A stretch of DNA of 64,000 bases from Azospirillum canadense (lineage in GTDB: Bacteria > Pseudomonadota > Alphaproteobacteria > Azospirillales > Azospirillaceae): contig NZ_JAOQNG010000007.1 of NCBI RefSeq assembly GCF_025961225.1, positions 1,066,501-1,130,500 of the forward strand, given 5' to 3'. Both the position numbers and the translations under genes were made by a program. Below the pieces are notes generated by a model. That model saw only the letters and a list, made by a program, of their open reading frames with translations. It ran no database searches and was not told the origin of the DNA. This document shows positions 1-7,931 of the stretch, one piece after another. How positions within the stretch are numbered: the first letter of the stretch is position 1; each line of letters opens with the position of its first letter.

Positions 1-327
1 CTCGTCACGGAGGCGATGACCGCGCATGGGCTGGCACCGAGAGTGGCCTTCTCGCTGGAATCCATGCAGGCGATCAAGGATGTGGTGAGACGCGGGCTGG
101 CCTGCGCCATCCTGCCACACAGCGCCGTAGCGCACGAGGTGGAGACCGGTGTGCTCGTCCTCAGGGCGGTCATCAATCCTCCCCTGATGCGGACGCTCTA
201 TCTCGTGCGGCCGGCCGACAACGACCTGAACGCGACCACAGGACCGGCACTGCGCATCATCGATGAACTCCTCGGCGAGCTTGGACGGAACGACAGCAAC
301 TTCAGCAACGTTGCGGCTGACCTTTAG
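1..327 (+). CDS. LysR-family transcriptional regulator, C-terminal part (cut by window start)
   Basis: The reading frame is open from base 1 and ends at the stop at 325-327, so only the last ~108 residues are present. They fit the end of a LysR effector-binding domain: a helix beginning ESMQAIKDVV, the GLACAILPHSA segment typical of the second subdomain, and a final helix. The DNA-binding half lies upstream of the window, so its target cannot be judged. Another LysR-type periplasmic-binding fold protein is possible but less likely. Confidence 0.7.
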   Translation, partial: LVTEAMTAHGLAPRVAFSLESMQAIKDVVRRGLACAILPHSAVAHEVETGVLVLRAVINPPLMRTLYLVRPADNDLNATTGPALRIIDELLGELGRNDSNFSNVAADL

Positions 328-380
328 GTACGGCTTTCAAAAAGCGCTGCGGCATGTCGCCACCGACGGGCGGCCTCGCG

Positions 381-1331
381 TCAGCCCACGCCCCGCGGCT
401 TGGCCAGATGCTCCACAAGGAAGTCGACGAAGGCGATGGCCTTCTGGGGCATGTAATTGGAGTCGGGGGCGGTGGCGATCAGGTAATTCGGGTCAGGAGC
501 ATAGGCATCGAGGATCGTGACCAGTTCGCCCGACGCGAGAAACGGTTCGATGACGCGGCGGCCGAGCTGCGCGATCCCCAGGCCCTGACGCGTGGCCTCG
601 ATCATGACCAGGACATTGTCGGATTGCATCATGGGGAGGACGCGGATCACGCCCGCGACGCCCTTCTCGCGATAGCTCCAGGTGGCGAAAGGCACGGGCG
701 TGCTGGAGCAGATGCAGTCATGGTTCTGCAGGTCCAGGGGAACCCGCGGCGTGCCATGCTCGTCCAGATACCGGGGCGAGGCGCAGAACACGCGCTCGTT
801 CTCAAGGATCATCCGGTCGCCGTTCTTGATGTCCACCTTGCCCTGAAAGCGGATCGCGAGGTCGATTCCTTCGGAAATCAGGTCGGCCGCCTGGGCGGAA
901 AGCTGCAGCGAGACCTTCAGGGCGGGATAGCGCCGGACGAAGATGGGCAGGATCGGCGCGATGCTCTGCATCCCGAAATAGACTGGTGCTGCGATGCGCA
1001 GGTCGCCGGACAGCACCGCGTTCGCGCCCCACAGCTCCTGCTCGGCGGCGTCGATGCGGTGAATGATCTCGATGCAATGCCGGTAAAGCCGTTCCGCCGC
1101 CTCCGTCGGGGAGACGATGCGGGTCGTGCGGTTGAACAGCTTCACCTGCGCCAGGGTCTCCAGGGTGGTCAGCCGGTGGCTGATCACGGAAGGCGCGGTG
1201 TTCAGCCGCAACGCGGCCTTGGAGATGCTGCGCGTCTCCATGATGGCGACGAAGACCTCGATCGCGCTGAAATCGGCCAGGACCGGGAGCCGGATGTTGC
1301 CGTCCTTGTCCTTGCGGCGGCGTCCCCGCAT
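381..1331 (-). CDS. LysR-family transcriptional regulator
   Basis: This 316-residue protein has an N-terminal winged helix-turn-helix at about residues 18-75 (segment SISKAALRLNTAPSVISHRL), preceded by a short basic extension, then an effector-binding domain (LRIAAPVYFG onward). It is transcribed divergently from the fumarylacetoacetase-like gene at 1454. The intergenic region holds a perfect 13-bp inverted repeat at 1356-1388, so it probably controls that operon in response to a substrate or intermediate. The family call is firm; the ligand is unknown. Confidence 0.88.
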   Translation of the reverse strand: MRGRRRKDKDGNIRLPVLADFSAIEVFVAIMETRSISKAALRLNTAPSVISHRLTTLETLAQVKLFNRTTRIVSPTEAAERLYRHCIEIIHRIDAAEQELWGANAVLSGDLRIAAPVYFGMQSIAPILPIFVRRYPALKVSLQLSAQAADLISEGIDLAIRFQGKVDIKNGDRMILENERVFCASPRYLDEHGTPRVPLDLQNHDCICSSTPVPFATWSYREKGVAGVIRVLPMMQSDNVLVMIEATRQGLGIAQLGRRVIEPFLASGELVTILDAYAPDPNYLIATAPDSNYMPQKAIAFVDFLVEHLAKPRGVG

Positions 1332-1355
1332 GCGTGCCCCCCTGAGATTCTCGGC

Positions 1356-1388
1356 AATGTATTTTTCGTCAATGGCGAAAAATACATT
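1356..1388. promoter_or_regulatory. Perfect 13-bp inverted repeat, candidate LysR operator
   Basis: AATGTATTTTTCG (1356-1368) is repeated in inverted form at 1376-1388 with a 7-bp spacer. It lies between the divergent LysR gene (start 1331) and the hydrolase gene (start 1454). A symmetric AT-rich site in this position is what a LysR-type regulator would bind. It begins 24 bp upstream of the regulator's start codon, which would suit autoregulation. Confidence 0.6.
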
Positions 1389-1453
1389 CTTTTTTGTAGC
1401 GCTAAACGAAGATCAGTGGACCTGTCAATCTGCGATCCGAATGGAGGAACACC

Positions 1454-2293
1454 ATGAAGATCGCATTCCTGGGAGGCGCCTTCACCGGGCGAATGGGGCT
1501 TGTCGAAACCAATGGGGGGGCCGGGGGAACCGTCGCGGTCCTGCCCAAAGGCGTCGGGCTGGCCGACCTATCCCGGCCGCCACCCGCGCCCGCGGCGGAA
1601 TTGCCGTTGGGCGAGGCCGTTCTTGAAGCGCCGGTCCTGACGGACGCCCGCATCATCTGCGTCGGCCTGAACTTCCGCAGCCACGCGGAGGAGCTGGGGA
1701 TGGCGATTCCCGAGCGTCCGTCGGTCTTCCCGCGCTTTTCCTCGTCGCTGGTGGGGCCGGGCCGGGACGTCGTCCTGCCCGCGGCCAGCGCCCAACTCGA
1801 CTACGAGGTCGAACTTGCGGCGGTGATCGGGCGGCACGGGCGGCACATCCCGGCGTCCGAGGCCGCGGCCCATGTGTTGGGCTACACCTGCATGGCCGAG
1901 AACAGCGTGCGCGACTGGCAGACGCACAACCGGCAGGTCTTTCCGGGCAAGAATTTCGACGGGTCCGGCGCGATCGGCCCGTGGATCGTCACCCCCGACG
2001 AGATGCCGCCGACCGCCGATCTCCGCTTGGAGACCCTGGTCAACGGCGAGGTCCGGCAGCAGGGCGTCGGCACCGACATGATCTTTTCCGTCGAAGACTG
2101 CATCGCCTACGTCAGCACCTTCATGGCGCTGCGGCCGGGCGATGTGATCGCCCTTGGAACGCCGCCCGGCGTGGCCTTCGGCAAACCCGATCCCCAATGG
2201 CTGAAGGATGGCGACGTCGTCGAGATGCGGATCTCGGGCATCGGCAGCCTGTGCAACACCGTCCGGGCGGAACAGCGCGGCGAGAAGAGGTAA
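1454..2293 (+). CDS. Fumarylacetoacetate hydrolase (FAH) family protein
   Basis: This 279-residue protein has the FAH fold used by 2-oxo-acid hydrolases, isomerases and decarboxylases of aromatic lower pathways. Visible marks are the small N-terminal domain, the ICVGLNFRSHAEE entry motif, the acidic metal-binding segment LDYEVELAAVIG and the KNFDGSGAIGPWI loop near residue 165. AGGAGG-like bases precede the ATG. It is the first gene of a run with an ornithine-cyclodeaminase homologue, an NTF2-like protein and a transporter. It could hydrolyse or isomerise the ring-cleavage product made by the dioxygenase at 5976; the exact reaction is not readable. Confidence 0.85.
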   Translation: MKIAFLGGAFTGRMGLVETNGGAGGTVAVLPKGVGLADLSRPPPAPAAELPLGEAVLEAPVLTDARIICVGLNFRSHAEELGMAIPERPSVFPRFSSSLVGPGRDVVLPAASAQLDYEVELAAVIGRHGRHIPASEAAAHVLGYTCMAENSVRDWQTHNRQVFPGKNFDGSGAIGPWIVTPDEMPPTADLRLETLVNGEVRQQGVGTDMIFSVEDCIAYVSTFMALRPGDVIALGTPPGVAFGKPDPQWLKDGDVVEMRISGIGSLCNTVRAEQRGEKR

Positions 2294-2298
2294 AAACC

Positions 2299-3345
2299 AT
2301 GACAGAACAACCGATCTGGCTGACCGAGGCCGACGTGGCGGCGCTCGTTCCGATCAACGCCGGGATCGAGGCGCTGCGGTACCAGTTGCCGCGGGAGTTC
2401 GGCGCGGGGGCGCGCAACCTCAGCAAGGTGCTCGCCACCTGGGAACCGCGCTCGTCGATGCACAATCTCGGCTCGATCGACCCTGAACAGGGCGTCGGCG
2501 GCATCAAGTCCTGGATCAACACCCCGGCCGGCGCGCGCGCGGTCTATGCCCTGTTCGACACCCGGGCCGGAACCGTCCTGGCGATGATGGACGCCGCGAC
2601 GCTGGGCGCGCTGCGCACGGCGGGGATTTCCGGCCTAGCCACGGCGATCATGGCCGCGCCGGACGCCGACAGCCTGTCGATCATTGGAACCGGGCGTCAG
2701 GCCTTTGCCCAGGTCGCGGCGGTGTCCACCGTCCGCCCGTTGCGCCGCATCCACGTCTACAGCCCGACCGAGGCGAACAAGCTCGCCTTCTGCGAAAAAC
2801 TGCGTCAGTCCTTCGAGGCCGAAATCGTGGCGGAGCCGGACCTGCCGGCAGCGGTTGGCGCCGCGCCGATCCTGACCGTGGTCACCCGGGCCCGGGAGCC
2901 TTTCATCACCGGCGCGATGCTGCGCGCGGGCACCCACGTGAACGCCGTTGGGGCCATCCTGCCGGACAACGCCGAACTGATGCCCGACGTCTTCGACCGG
3001 ATCGACCGGATCGTGGTCGACAACATCCAGAACGCCCGCATCGCCTCGTCCGAACTGAAGCGGCACTATGGCGACGACGAGGCCGCCTGGGAGGCGCTTC
3101 CCACCATCGGGCAGTTGATCGGCGGCGGCGGGTTCGTCCGGAAGCCGGGGCGGATCACCTGCTTCAAGGCCATGGGTATGGGCCTCTCCGACCTGGCCAT
3201 CGCCGTGGCGGCGCATCGCGCGGCGCGCGAGCGCGGCCTGGGCAGGCCGCTCGGCGCCGGCGAGGCCGGGAGCATGACGTGGGAGGCGATGCCCGCCGCC
3301 GCCGCCCCTCGTGTCGCACAGGGTCTCGCGCAGGGGATGGCGTGA
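2299..3345 (+). CDS. Ornithine cyclodeaminase / mu-crystallin family protein
   Basis: The protein has 348 residues from the ATG at 2299, 5 bp after the preceding stop. It shows the family's layout: an N-terminal dimerisation part, the substrate segment GGIKSWINTP, and a Rossmann domain beginning around DSLSIIGTGRQAFAQ. Members are NAD(P)-dependent and range from ornithine cyclodeaminase to ketimine reductases and alanine or lysine dehydrogenases. Its place in an aromatic-acid operon is unusual and suggests a reductase or deaminase acting on an amino-bearing or imine intermediate, but that is inference. Confidence 0.82.
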   Translation: MTEQPIWLTEADVAALVPINAGIEALRYQLPREFGAGARNLSKVLATWEPRSSMHNLGSIDPEQGVGGIKSWINTPAGARAVYALFDTRAGTVLAMMDAATLGALRTAGISGLATAIMAAPDADSLSIIGTGRQAFAQVAAVSTVRPLRRIHVYSPTEANKLAFCEKLRQSFEAEIVAEPDLPAAVGAAPILTVVTRAREPFITGAMLRAGTHVNAVGAILPDNAELMPDVFDRIDRIVVDNIQNARIASSELKRHYGDDEAAWEALPTIGQLIGGGGFVRKPGRITCFKAMGMGLSDLAIAVAAHRAARERGLGRPLGAGEAGSMTWEAMPAAAAPRVAQGLAQGMA

Positions 3346-3758
3346 TGTGGGAGCAGGAGCAACTGGCGCTGCAATGCTGCGAGCGGATGTCGCGCCACTT
3401 CTACTGGCTGCTGGACCGCTATGAGACGGACCGGATCCTTGGGATGGCGCATGAGACATGCACGTGGATGCGCGCGGGCGCGCCGCACACCGGGCACGAG
3501 GCGATGCGCCGGATCATGGATGCCCGCCCGCGCGATGCGCTGGGCCGCCATCTGGTCTGCAACGCGGTGGCCGGCATGACCGGCACCGACGAGATCGAGG
3601 TCACCTTCGACCTGCTGTACCAGGCCGCGCAGAAGCCGGCGGAGCCCGGTGGAACGGCGCTTCCGCAGCCGGCCCGGCTCCTGTCGGGCGTGGACCGCTA
3701 CCACCGCGAGGGCGGGGCGTGGACGCTGGTCTTCAAGGAGGTGTTGCCGCTGTTCTGA
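3345..3758 (+). CDS. SnoaL/NTF2-like (nuclear transport factor 2 fold) protein
   Basis: A 137-residue protein whose ATG overlaps the preceding stop (TGATG), so the two are translationally coupled. Length, the N-terminal helical pair, the central TWMRAGAPHTGHEAMRRIM stretch and the C-terminal strand SGVDRYHREGGAWTLVFKE fit a SnoaL-like alpha+beta barrel. Such proteins serve as isomerases, cyclases or hydroxylase partners, and as small subunits of ring-hydroxylating oxygenases. No large oxygenase subunit lies nearby, so a stand-alone isomerase or binding role is more likely. Specific function unknown. Confidence 0.65.
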   Translation: MWEQEQLALQCCERMSRHFYWLLDRYETDRILGMAHETCTWMRAGAPHTGHEAMRRIMDARPRDALGRHLVCNAVAGMTGTDEIEVTFDLLYQAAQKPAEPGGTALPQPARLLSGVDRYHREGGAWTLVFKEVLPLF

Positions 3759-3857
3759 CCGCGTTCGCGGCGGTCGGCACCCCCGGCGCGATGCTCCGGG
3801 GCCGGCGTTCCCAGGCGAGTGCCCGTTTCAAGAACAAACCCCCGGGAGGACAAGATA

Positions 3858-5198
3858 ATGATGGGACGTGTGGAGGACGGCAGCCGTCGGCGGCCGATGC
3901 TGAGGGTGATCCTCGCCTCGTCGGCGGGAACGATCGTCGAATGGTATGACTTCTTCATCTACGCCACGCTGGCGGTGTTCCTGGCGGACATCTTCTTTCC
4001 AAAGGGGGACCCGATCGCCGGTGTCCTGCTCAGCGTGGGCACCTTCGCGACGGGCTACCTGCTGCGGCCGCTCGGCGGCCTGTTCTTCGGCGCCATGGGC
4101 GACCGCATCGGCCGAAAGCGTACCTTCGTGATCACGATGCTGATCATGGGGGCGTCCACCGTGGCCATCGGCCTGCTGCCGACCTACGAGCATGTCGGTC
4201 TTCTGGCGCCGGTGCTGCTGATCATCCTGCGGATGATGCAGGGCATCGCCCTCGGCGGCGAATACGGCGGTGCGGCGATCTACGTCGCGGAGAACGCCTC
4301 CCCGCGGGAGATGGGCTACTGGACGGGCTGGATCCAGACGACCGCGGGCATCGGCCTGCTGTGCGCGACGGGCGTGACGCTGCTGGTGCGCAGCAGCACG
4401 ACGGCGGAGCAATTCGCGTCCTGGGGGTGGCGGCTGCCGTTCCTGATGTCGCTGGCGCTGGTGCTGATCTCGCTATGGATCCGTGCCGGGGCCGAGGAAT
4501 CGCCGGTCTTCCGCGAAATGGAACGGCGCGGGACGCTCGAAAAATCGCCGGTGAAGGCCGCGCTGACCGACGGCGCGAACCTCCGGGCCATGCTGGTGGC
4601 GCTGTTCGGCGTGTCCGCCGGGGTGGCCGCGATGAGTGGGATCCTGTTCCTGTATTGCGGGATCTTCCTTCAGGCGATCCTGAAGGCCGATGCCATCTTC
4701 GTCTCGATGGGCCTCGCCGGCGGAATCCTCATCGGAATCCCGTTCTTCCCCATCATGGGCGGGTTGTCGGACCGGTTCGGCCGGCGCCGCGTGATCTTCA
4801 CCGGCCTGGCTCTGAACGCGCTTCTGCTCTTCCCGATCTTCTTCGGGCTGGAACATGCGGTCCTGGCGCACAGCATCGCCTTGCTGGTCGCGCTGGTTGC
4901 CGCGCTGACGGTTCTGTTCGCCGCGATCTATGGCCCCTACGCCGCCTTCATGTCCGAGCAGTTTCCGCCGCAGATGCGCTACACCTCCGTCTCGCTGCCG
5001 TTCAACATCGCCTTCAGCCTGATCGGCGGCCTGCTGCCGCTGGTCTGCCTGACGCTGGTGCGCGAGACCGGCTACATCCACGCCGGGCTGTTCTATCCGT
5101 TCAGCATGGTCGTTCTGTCCGGCGCCGTGGGCGCGGTCTTCCTGCGCCGGCCGACGCCCGGCGCGGCGGGAATGGCTGTGGCGCGGGCAGGGGAGTAG
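3858..5198 (+). CDS. MFS transporter, metabolite:H+ symporter (MHS) type
   Basis: A 446-residue, 12-span transporter. The start at 3858 is chosen because GGGAGGA lies just upstream (about 3844-3850). Diagnostic MHS features are GTIVEWYDFFIYAT in the first helix, the loop GDRIGRKRTF after helix 2, and the helix-5 region LGGEYGGAAIYVAENAS. MHS members import carboxylates and aromatic acids with protons (shikimate, ketoglutarate and dicarboxylate types). Its place behind the hydrolase, cyclodeaminase and NTF2-like genes suggests it brings in the aromatic acid degraded by the cluster. Confidence 0.88.
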   Translation: MMGRVEDGSRRRPMLRVILASSAGTIVEWYDFFIYATLAVFLADIFFPKGDPIAGVLLSVGTFATGYLLRPLGGLFFGAMGDRIGRKRTFVITMLIMGASTVAIGLLPTYEHVGLLAPVLLIILRMMQGIALGGEYGGAAIYVAENASPREMGYWTGWIQTTAGIGLLCATGVTLLVRSSTTAEQFASWGWRLPFLMSLALVLISLWIRAGAEESPVFREMERRGTLEKSPVKAALTDGANLRAMLVALFGVSAGVAAMSGILFLYCGIFLQAILKADAIFVSMGLAGGILIGIPFFPIMGGLSDRFGRRRVIFTGLALNALLLFPIFFGLEHAVLAHSIALLVALVAALTVLFAAIYGPYAAFMSEQFPPQMRYTSVSLPFNIAFSLIGGLLPLVCLTLVRETGYIHAGLFYPFSMVVLSGAVGAVFLRRPTPGAAGMAVARAGE

Positions 5199-5225
5199 AG
5201 AAGCACCGGGGCGCGCGAACTGGCC

Positions 5226-5843
5226 TCAACCGATTTTCGCGCCCGCCATTGCCCGATGCATCAGGTCCGTGAGCATCGTGATCGCCCGCTCGTCGAGTTG
5301 CTCCGTCCCGTCGTCGCAGGAGGCGGCGTAGCGGGCCAAGTCCCGGAACAGGGTCCAACCCAGCGCGAACGAGATCACCACGGCCGCGATCGCGCGGGTC
5401 TCGGCCTCGTCAACCCCCGTCCGATGCAGCAGCGCGGCCAGATCCGCCGTGCCGCCGTTCTTGCGGACGAAGTCGGAAAGCGGGCGCTGGTCGAGGATCA
5501 GGTGGGCGAAGGTCCGGGTGAAGGCGGGTTGCGAGACCAGATAGCGCAGCAGGTTGCGGATCGCCAGGTCCGGCTCCGCAGCCTCCTCGATGACGGCCTT
5601 GCTGGCGTTCATGTGCTTGTCGATGATCGCGTCGAGCAGCGCCTCCTTCGTGCCGAAATGCCGATGCAGCAGCGCGTGGTTCACGTTCGCCCGCGCCGAG
5701 ATCTCGCGCACGGTCACCGCGCTCGGCCCCTTTTCGCCGAACAGTGTGTCCGCCGCGTCCAGCAGCGCCGCCGTTGTGGCGTCCCGCCCGAACGGCTTGT
5801 CCTCAGTCATGCGTACCCCACTGAAAGAATAGAACTCCGGCAA
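5226..5843 (-). CDS. TetR-family transcriptional regulator
   Basis: Up to 205 residues, with an alternative in-frame ATG at 5810. The N-terminal HTH is typical (AALLDAADTLFGEKGPSAVT, then VREISARANVNHALLHRHFGTKEAL), followed by an all-helical ligand domain. It is divergent from the bicupin dioxygenase gene. The intergenic region carries two 18-bp operator-like sites (5886-5903 and 5914-5931). It probably represses the dioxygenase-hydratase-aldolase operon until the aromatic acid or an intermediate binds. Confidence 0.88.
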   Translation of the reverse strand: MPEFYSFSGVRMTEDKPFGRDATTAALLDAADTLFGEKGPSAVTVREISARANVNHALLHRHFGTKEALLDAIIDKHMNASKAVIEEAAEPDLAIRNLLRYLVSQPAFTRTFAHLILDQRPLSDFVRKNGGTADLAALLHRTGVDEAETRAIAAVVISFALGWTLFRDLARYAASCDDGTEQLDERAITMLTDLMHRAMAGAKIG

Positions 5844-5885
5844 CGCCCAGTTGGTCGCGCCACCCCCGCTTTTCGATGGACAGCT

Positions 5886-5931
5886 TGTAGTCTCCTGGTT
5901 ACAGTTTGGGAACTGTAGTCATAAGACTACA
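5886..5931. promoter_or_regulatory. Two TetR-type operator sites
   Basis: TGTAGTC-ATAA-GACTACA (5914-5931) is a perfect 7-bp inverted repeat with a 4-bp spacer. TGTAGTC-TCCT-GGTTACA (5886-5903) has the same geometry with mismatches in its right arm. They start 28 bp apart between the divergent TetR gene and the dioxygenase gene, where a repressor would cover both promoters. Confidence 0.6.
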
Positions 5932-5975
5932 CCCGCTCGCCGCCCCAGGCGGTCAGCGCATGGGAGGAAAACACA

Positions 5976-7091
5976 ATGAACATGATCACCTTTGGAACAC
6001 CCTCGGCGGCGGTCCCCGTGGAGCGGGACGCCTGGTGCGCCTATCTGGTTCCGAAGGAGGCGATCGACGCCGAGATCGCGCGCCTCGCCGCCGGCGACCT
6101 GCCGGCCTCTGGCTATCGTGCGTCCAGCATCGTGCATCCCCGGGCGACCGACGGGATCCCCAGCTTCACCCCGGTCACCGAGGTGACGATCAGCGTGTTG
6201 AAACCGGGTGAGCGCACCTCGGTGCGGCGGGGCAACTACTCGCTTCTGGAAACGTCGATCCTCGGCGGCGGGCGGGCCAGCGTCGCCACCACGCATTTCC
6301 CGATCCGGGAAAGCGACGTGTGGACCGTGCCGTCGATGAAGCCTTATTACTACGAGAACACCTCCGACCGGCTCTGGGCCTGGCTCACCTATTCGAACGC
6401 GGCCTTCCTGCGCCGGATCGGCGCCTATTGGGCCGAGGACAACCTGCCGATCCCCGAGCCGAAGGCGGACATCGCGGACGCCCCGTCCGCCGAGCGGCCG
6501 TACACCCGCAAGACCGGGCCGATCCACCGGATGCCCTCGACCGGGACGGAGCTTCGCGGCTACGAGCACCTGACGGACATCGAGCCGGTGCCGAACCCGC
6601 CGCTGCATTGGGTGTGGGAGGACATCGCGCCCTACCTGCCGATCAACCCCGGCCACAACGACGACCCGAACAAGCGCGGCATCTGGCTGCTCTACAACCC
6701 GGCCACGGAGAGGCGCCAGGGCACGACCCCGGTGCATTTCGCCACCTACGCCGGGGCATCGCCCGGCACGCCGCCCTACGCCGGCACGCGCGGCCATTTC
6801 CACACCTCGGCCTCGATCAACTACCATCGCACGGGGCACGGCTACAGCGTCGTCGACGGCCAGCGCGTGGACTGGAAGGCGGGCGATCTTCTGCTTTCGG
6901 CGCCGAGCTGGCTGGAGCATGCCCACTATGTCGGCAAGGACGGCTGGACCGTGCTGACCGTGCAGGACCACCCCATGCAGATCGCCCTGGGCTCCCTGCT
7001 TTGGCAGGAAAGCCCCGACCAGCCGATCCTCTCCCTGGGCAACGAAGAAGGGCAGAAGGGCTTTGTCTTCCCGCGGGAAGCCGGGAAGTGA
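5976..7091 (+). CDS. Bicupin ring-cleaving dioxygenase, gentisate/salicylate 1,2-dioxygenase-like
   Basis: A 371-residue two-cupin protein of the gentisate 1,2-dioxygenase superfamily, which uses Fe(II) to open rings between the carboxyl-bearing and hydroxyl-bearing carbons. The C-terminal cupin holds a clear metal motif: GHFHTS at 273-278, H284, then GD (303-304) and PSWLEHAHY (310-318). The N-terminal cupin, which carries the iron in characterised relatives, here reads PGERTSVRRGNYS (77-89) and lacks the HxH pair. The downstream hydratase and aldolase fit a seven-carbon dienedioate product, as from salicylate-type cleavage. Gentisate or another hydroxybenzoate remains possible. Confidence 0.78.
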   Translation: MNMITFGTPSAAVPVERDAWCAYLVPKEAIDAEIARLAAGDLPASGYRASSIVHPRATDGIPSFTPVTEVTISVLKPGERTSVRRGNYSLLETSILGGGRASVATTHFPIRESDVWTVPSMKPYYYENTSDRLWAWLTYSNAAFLRRIGAYWAEDNLPIPEPKADIADAPSAERPYTRKTGPIHRMPSTGTELRGYEHLTDIEPVPNPPLHWVWEDIAPYLPINPGHNDDPNKRGIWLLYNPATERRQGTTPVHFATYAGASPGTPPYAGTRGHFHTSASINYHRTGHGYSVVDGQRVDWKAGDLLLSAPSWLEHAHYVGKDGWTVLTVQDHPMQIALGSLLWQESPDQPILSLGNEEGQKGFVFPREAGK

Positions 7092-7116
7092 GGCGCCGCG
7101 CGCTGGAGGATGCCGC

Positions 7117-7923
7117 ATGACATTGAACGAAGCCGAGGTCGCGTCGGCGGCGTGCCGTCTTTACGAGGCCGAAGGCACGAGGCGGCAGATCGGGCACCTC
7201 TCGACGCTGCATCCGGGCATGACCATCGCCGACAGCTACCGCATCCAGGACGGGCTGGTGGCGCTGAAGCGCGCGGGCGGAGAAGTCCCGACAGGCTGGA
7301 AGATCGGCCTGACCTCGCGGGCGATGCAGGCGGCGCTGAACATCGACACGCCGGATTCCGGCGTGCTGTTCAACAGCATGGCGTTTGAGGATGGTGCGAC
7401 CGTCCCGCGCGGCCGCTTCATCCAGCCGCGGATCGAGGCCGAGCTGGCCTTCGTCCTGCACACTCGGCTGTCCGGGGCGGACACCGACGTCCTCGACGTG
7501 CTGCGCGCCACCGAATACGTGGTTCCGGCGCTGGAAATCCTCGACACGCGGATCGAACGGGTGTGCCGCGATACTGGCAAGACTCGCACGGTCTGCGACA
7601 CCATCGCCGACAACGCCGCCAACGCGGGCTATGTCCTCGGCGGAACGCCGGCCCGCCCGGACCGGATCGACATGCGCCGGGCCGGCGCCATCGTCAGCCG
7701 CAACGGCGTCGTCGAGGAAACCGGCCTGGGCGCCGGCGTGCTGAACCACCCGGCGCGCGGCGTGGCTTGGCTGGTGCGGCGGCTTGCCGAGATGGGGCAG
7801 GGCGTCGAGCCCGGCGAGATCATCCTGTCCGGGTCCTTCATCCGGCCGATCGAGACCGGCCCCGCCGCCACGTTCACCGCCGACTATGGCCCGCTGGGCA
7901 CCATCTCCTGCTATTTCGAATAG
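7117..7923 (+). CDS. hpaH: 2-oxo-hept-4-ene-1,7-dioate hydratase family protein (HpaH-like)
   Basis: The 268-residue length matches HpaH (about 267). Start 7117 follows GGAGGATG. Family marks are the N-terminal helix with EAEGTRRQIGHLS, the substrate segment GWKIGLTSRAMQ, the acidic metal ligands in the stretch PRIEAELAFVLHTRL, and the C-terminal GEIILSGSFIRPIE. The enzyme adds water to a 2-oxo-heptenedioate, giving the 4-hydroxy-2-oxo acid that the next gene's aldolase would split. A 2-oxopent-4-enoate (MhpD/XylJ) specificity is the main alternative; pairing with HpaI favours the dioate. Confidence 0.85.
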   Translation: MTLNEAEVASAACRLYEAEGTRRQIGHLSTLHPGMTIADSYRIQDGLVALKRAGGEVPTGWKIGLTSRAMQAALNIDTPDSGVLFNSMAFEDGATVPRGRFIQPRIEAELAFVLHTRLSGADTDVLDVLRATEYVVPALEILDTRIERVCRDTGKTRTVCDTIADNAANAGYVLGGTPARPDRIDMRRAGAIVSRNGVVEETGLGAGVLNHPARGVAWLVRRLAEMGQGVEPGEIILSGSFIRPIETGPAATFTADYGPLGTISCYFE

Positions 7924-7931
7924 GGACAGCG

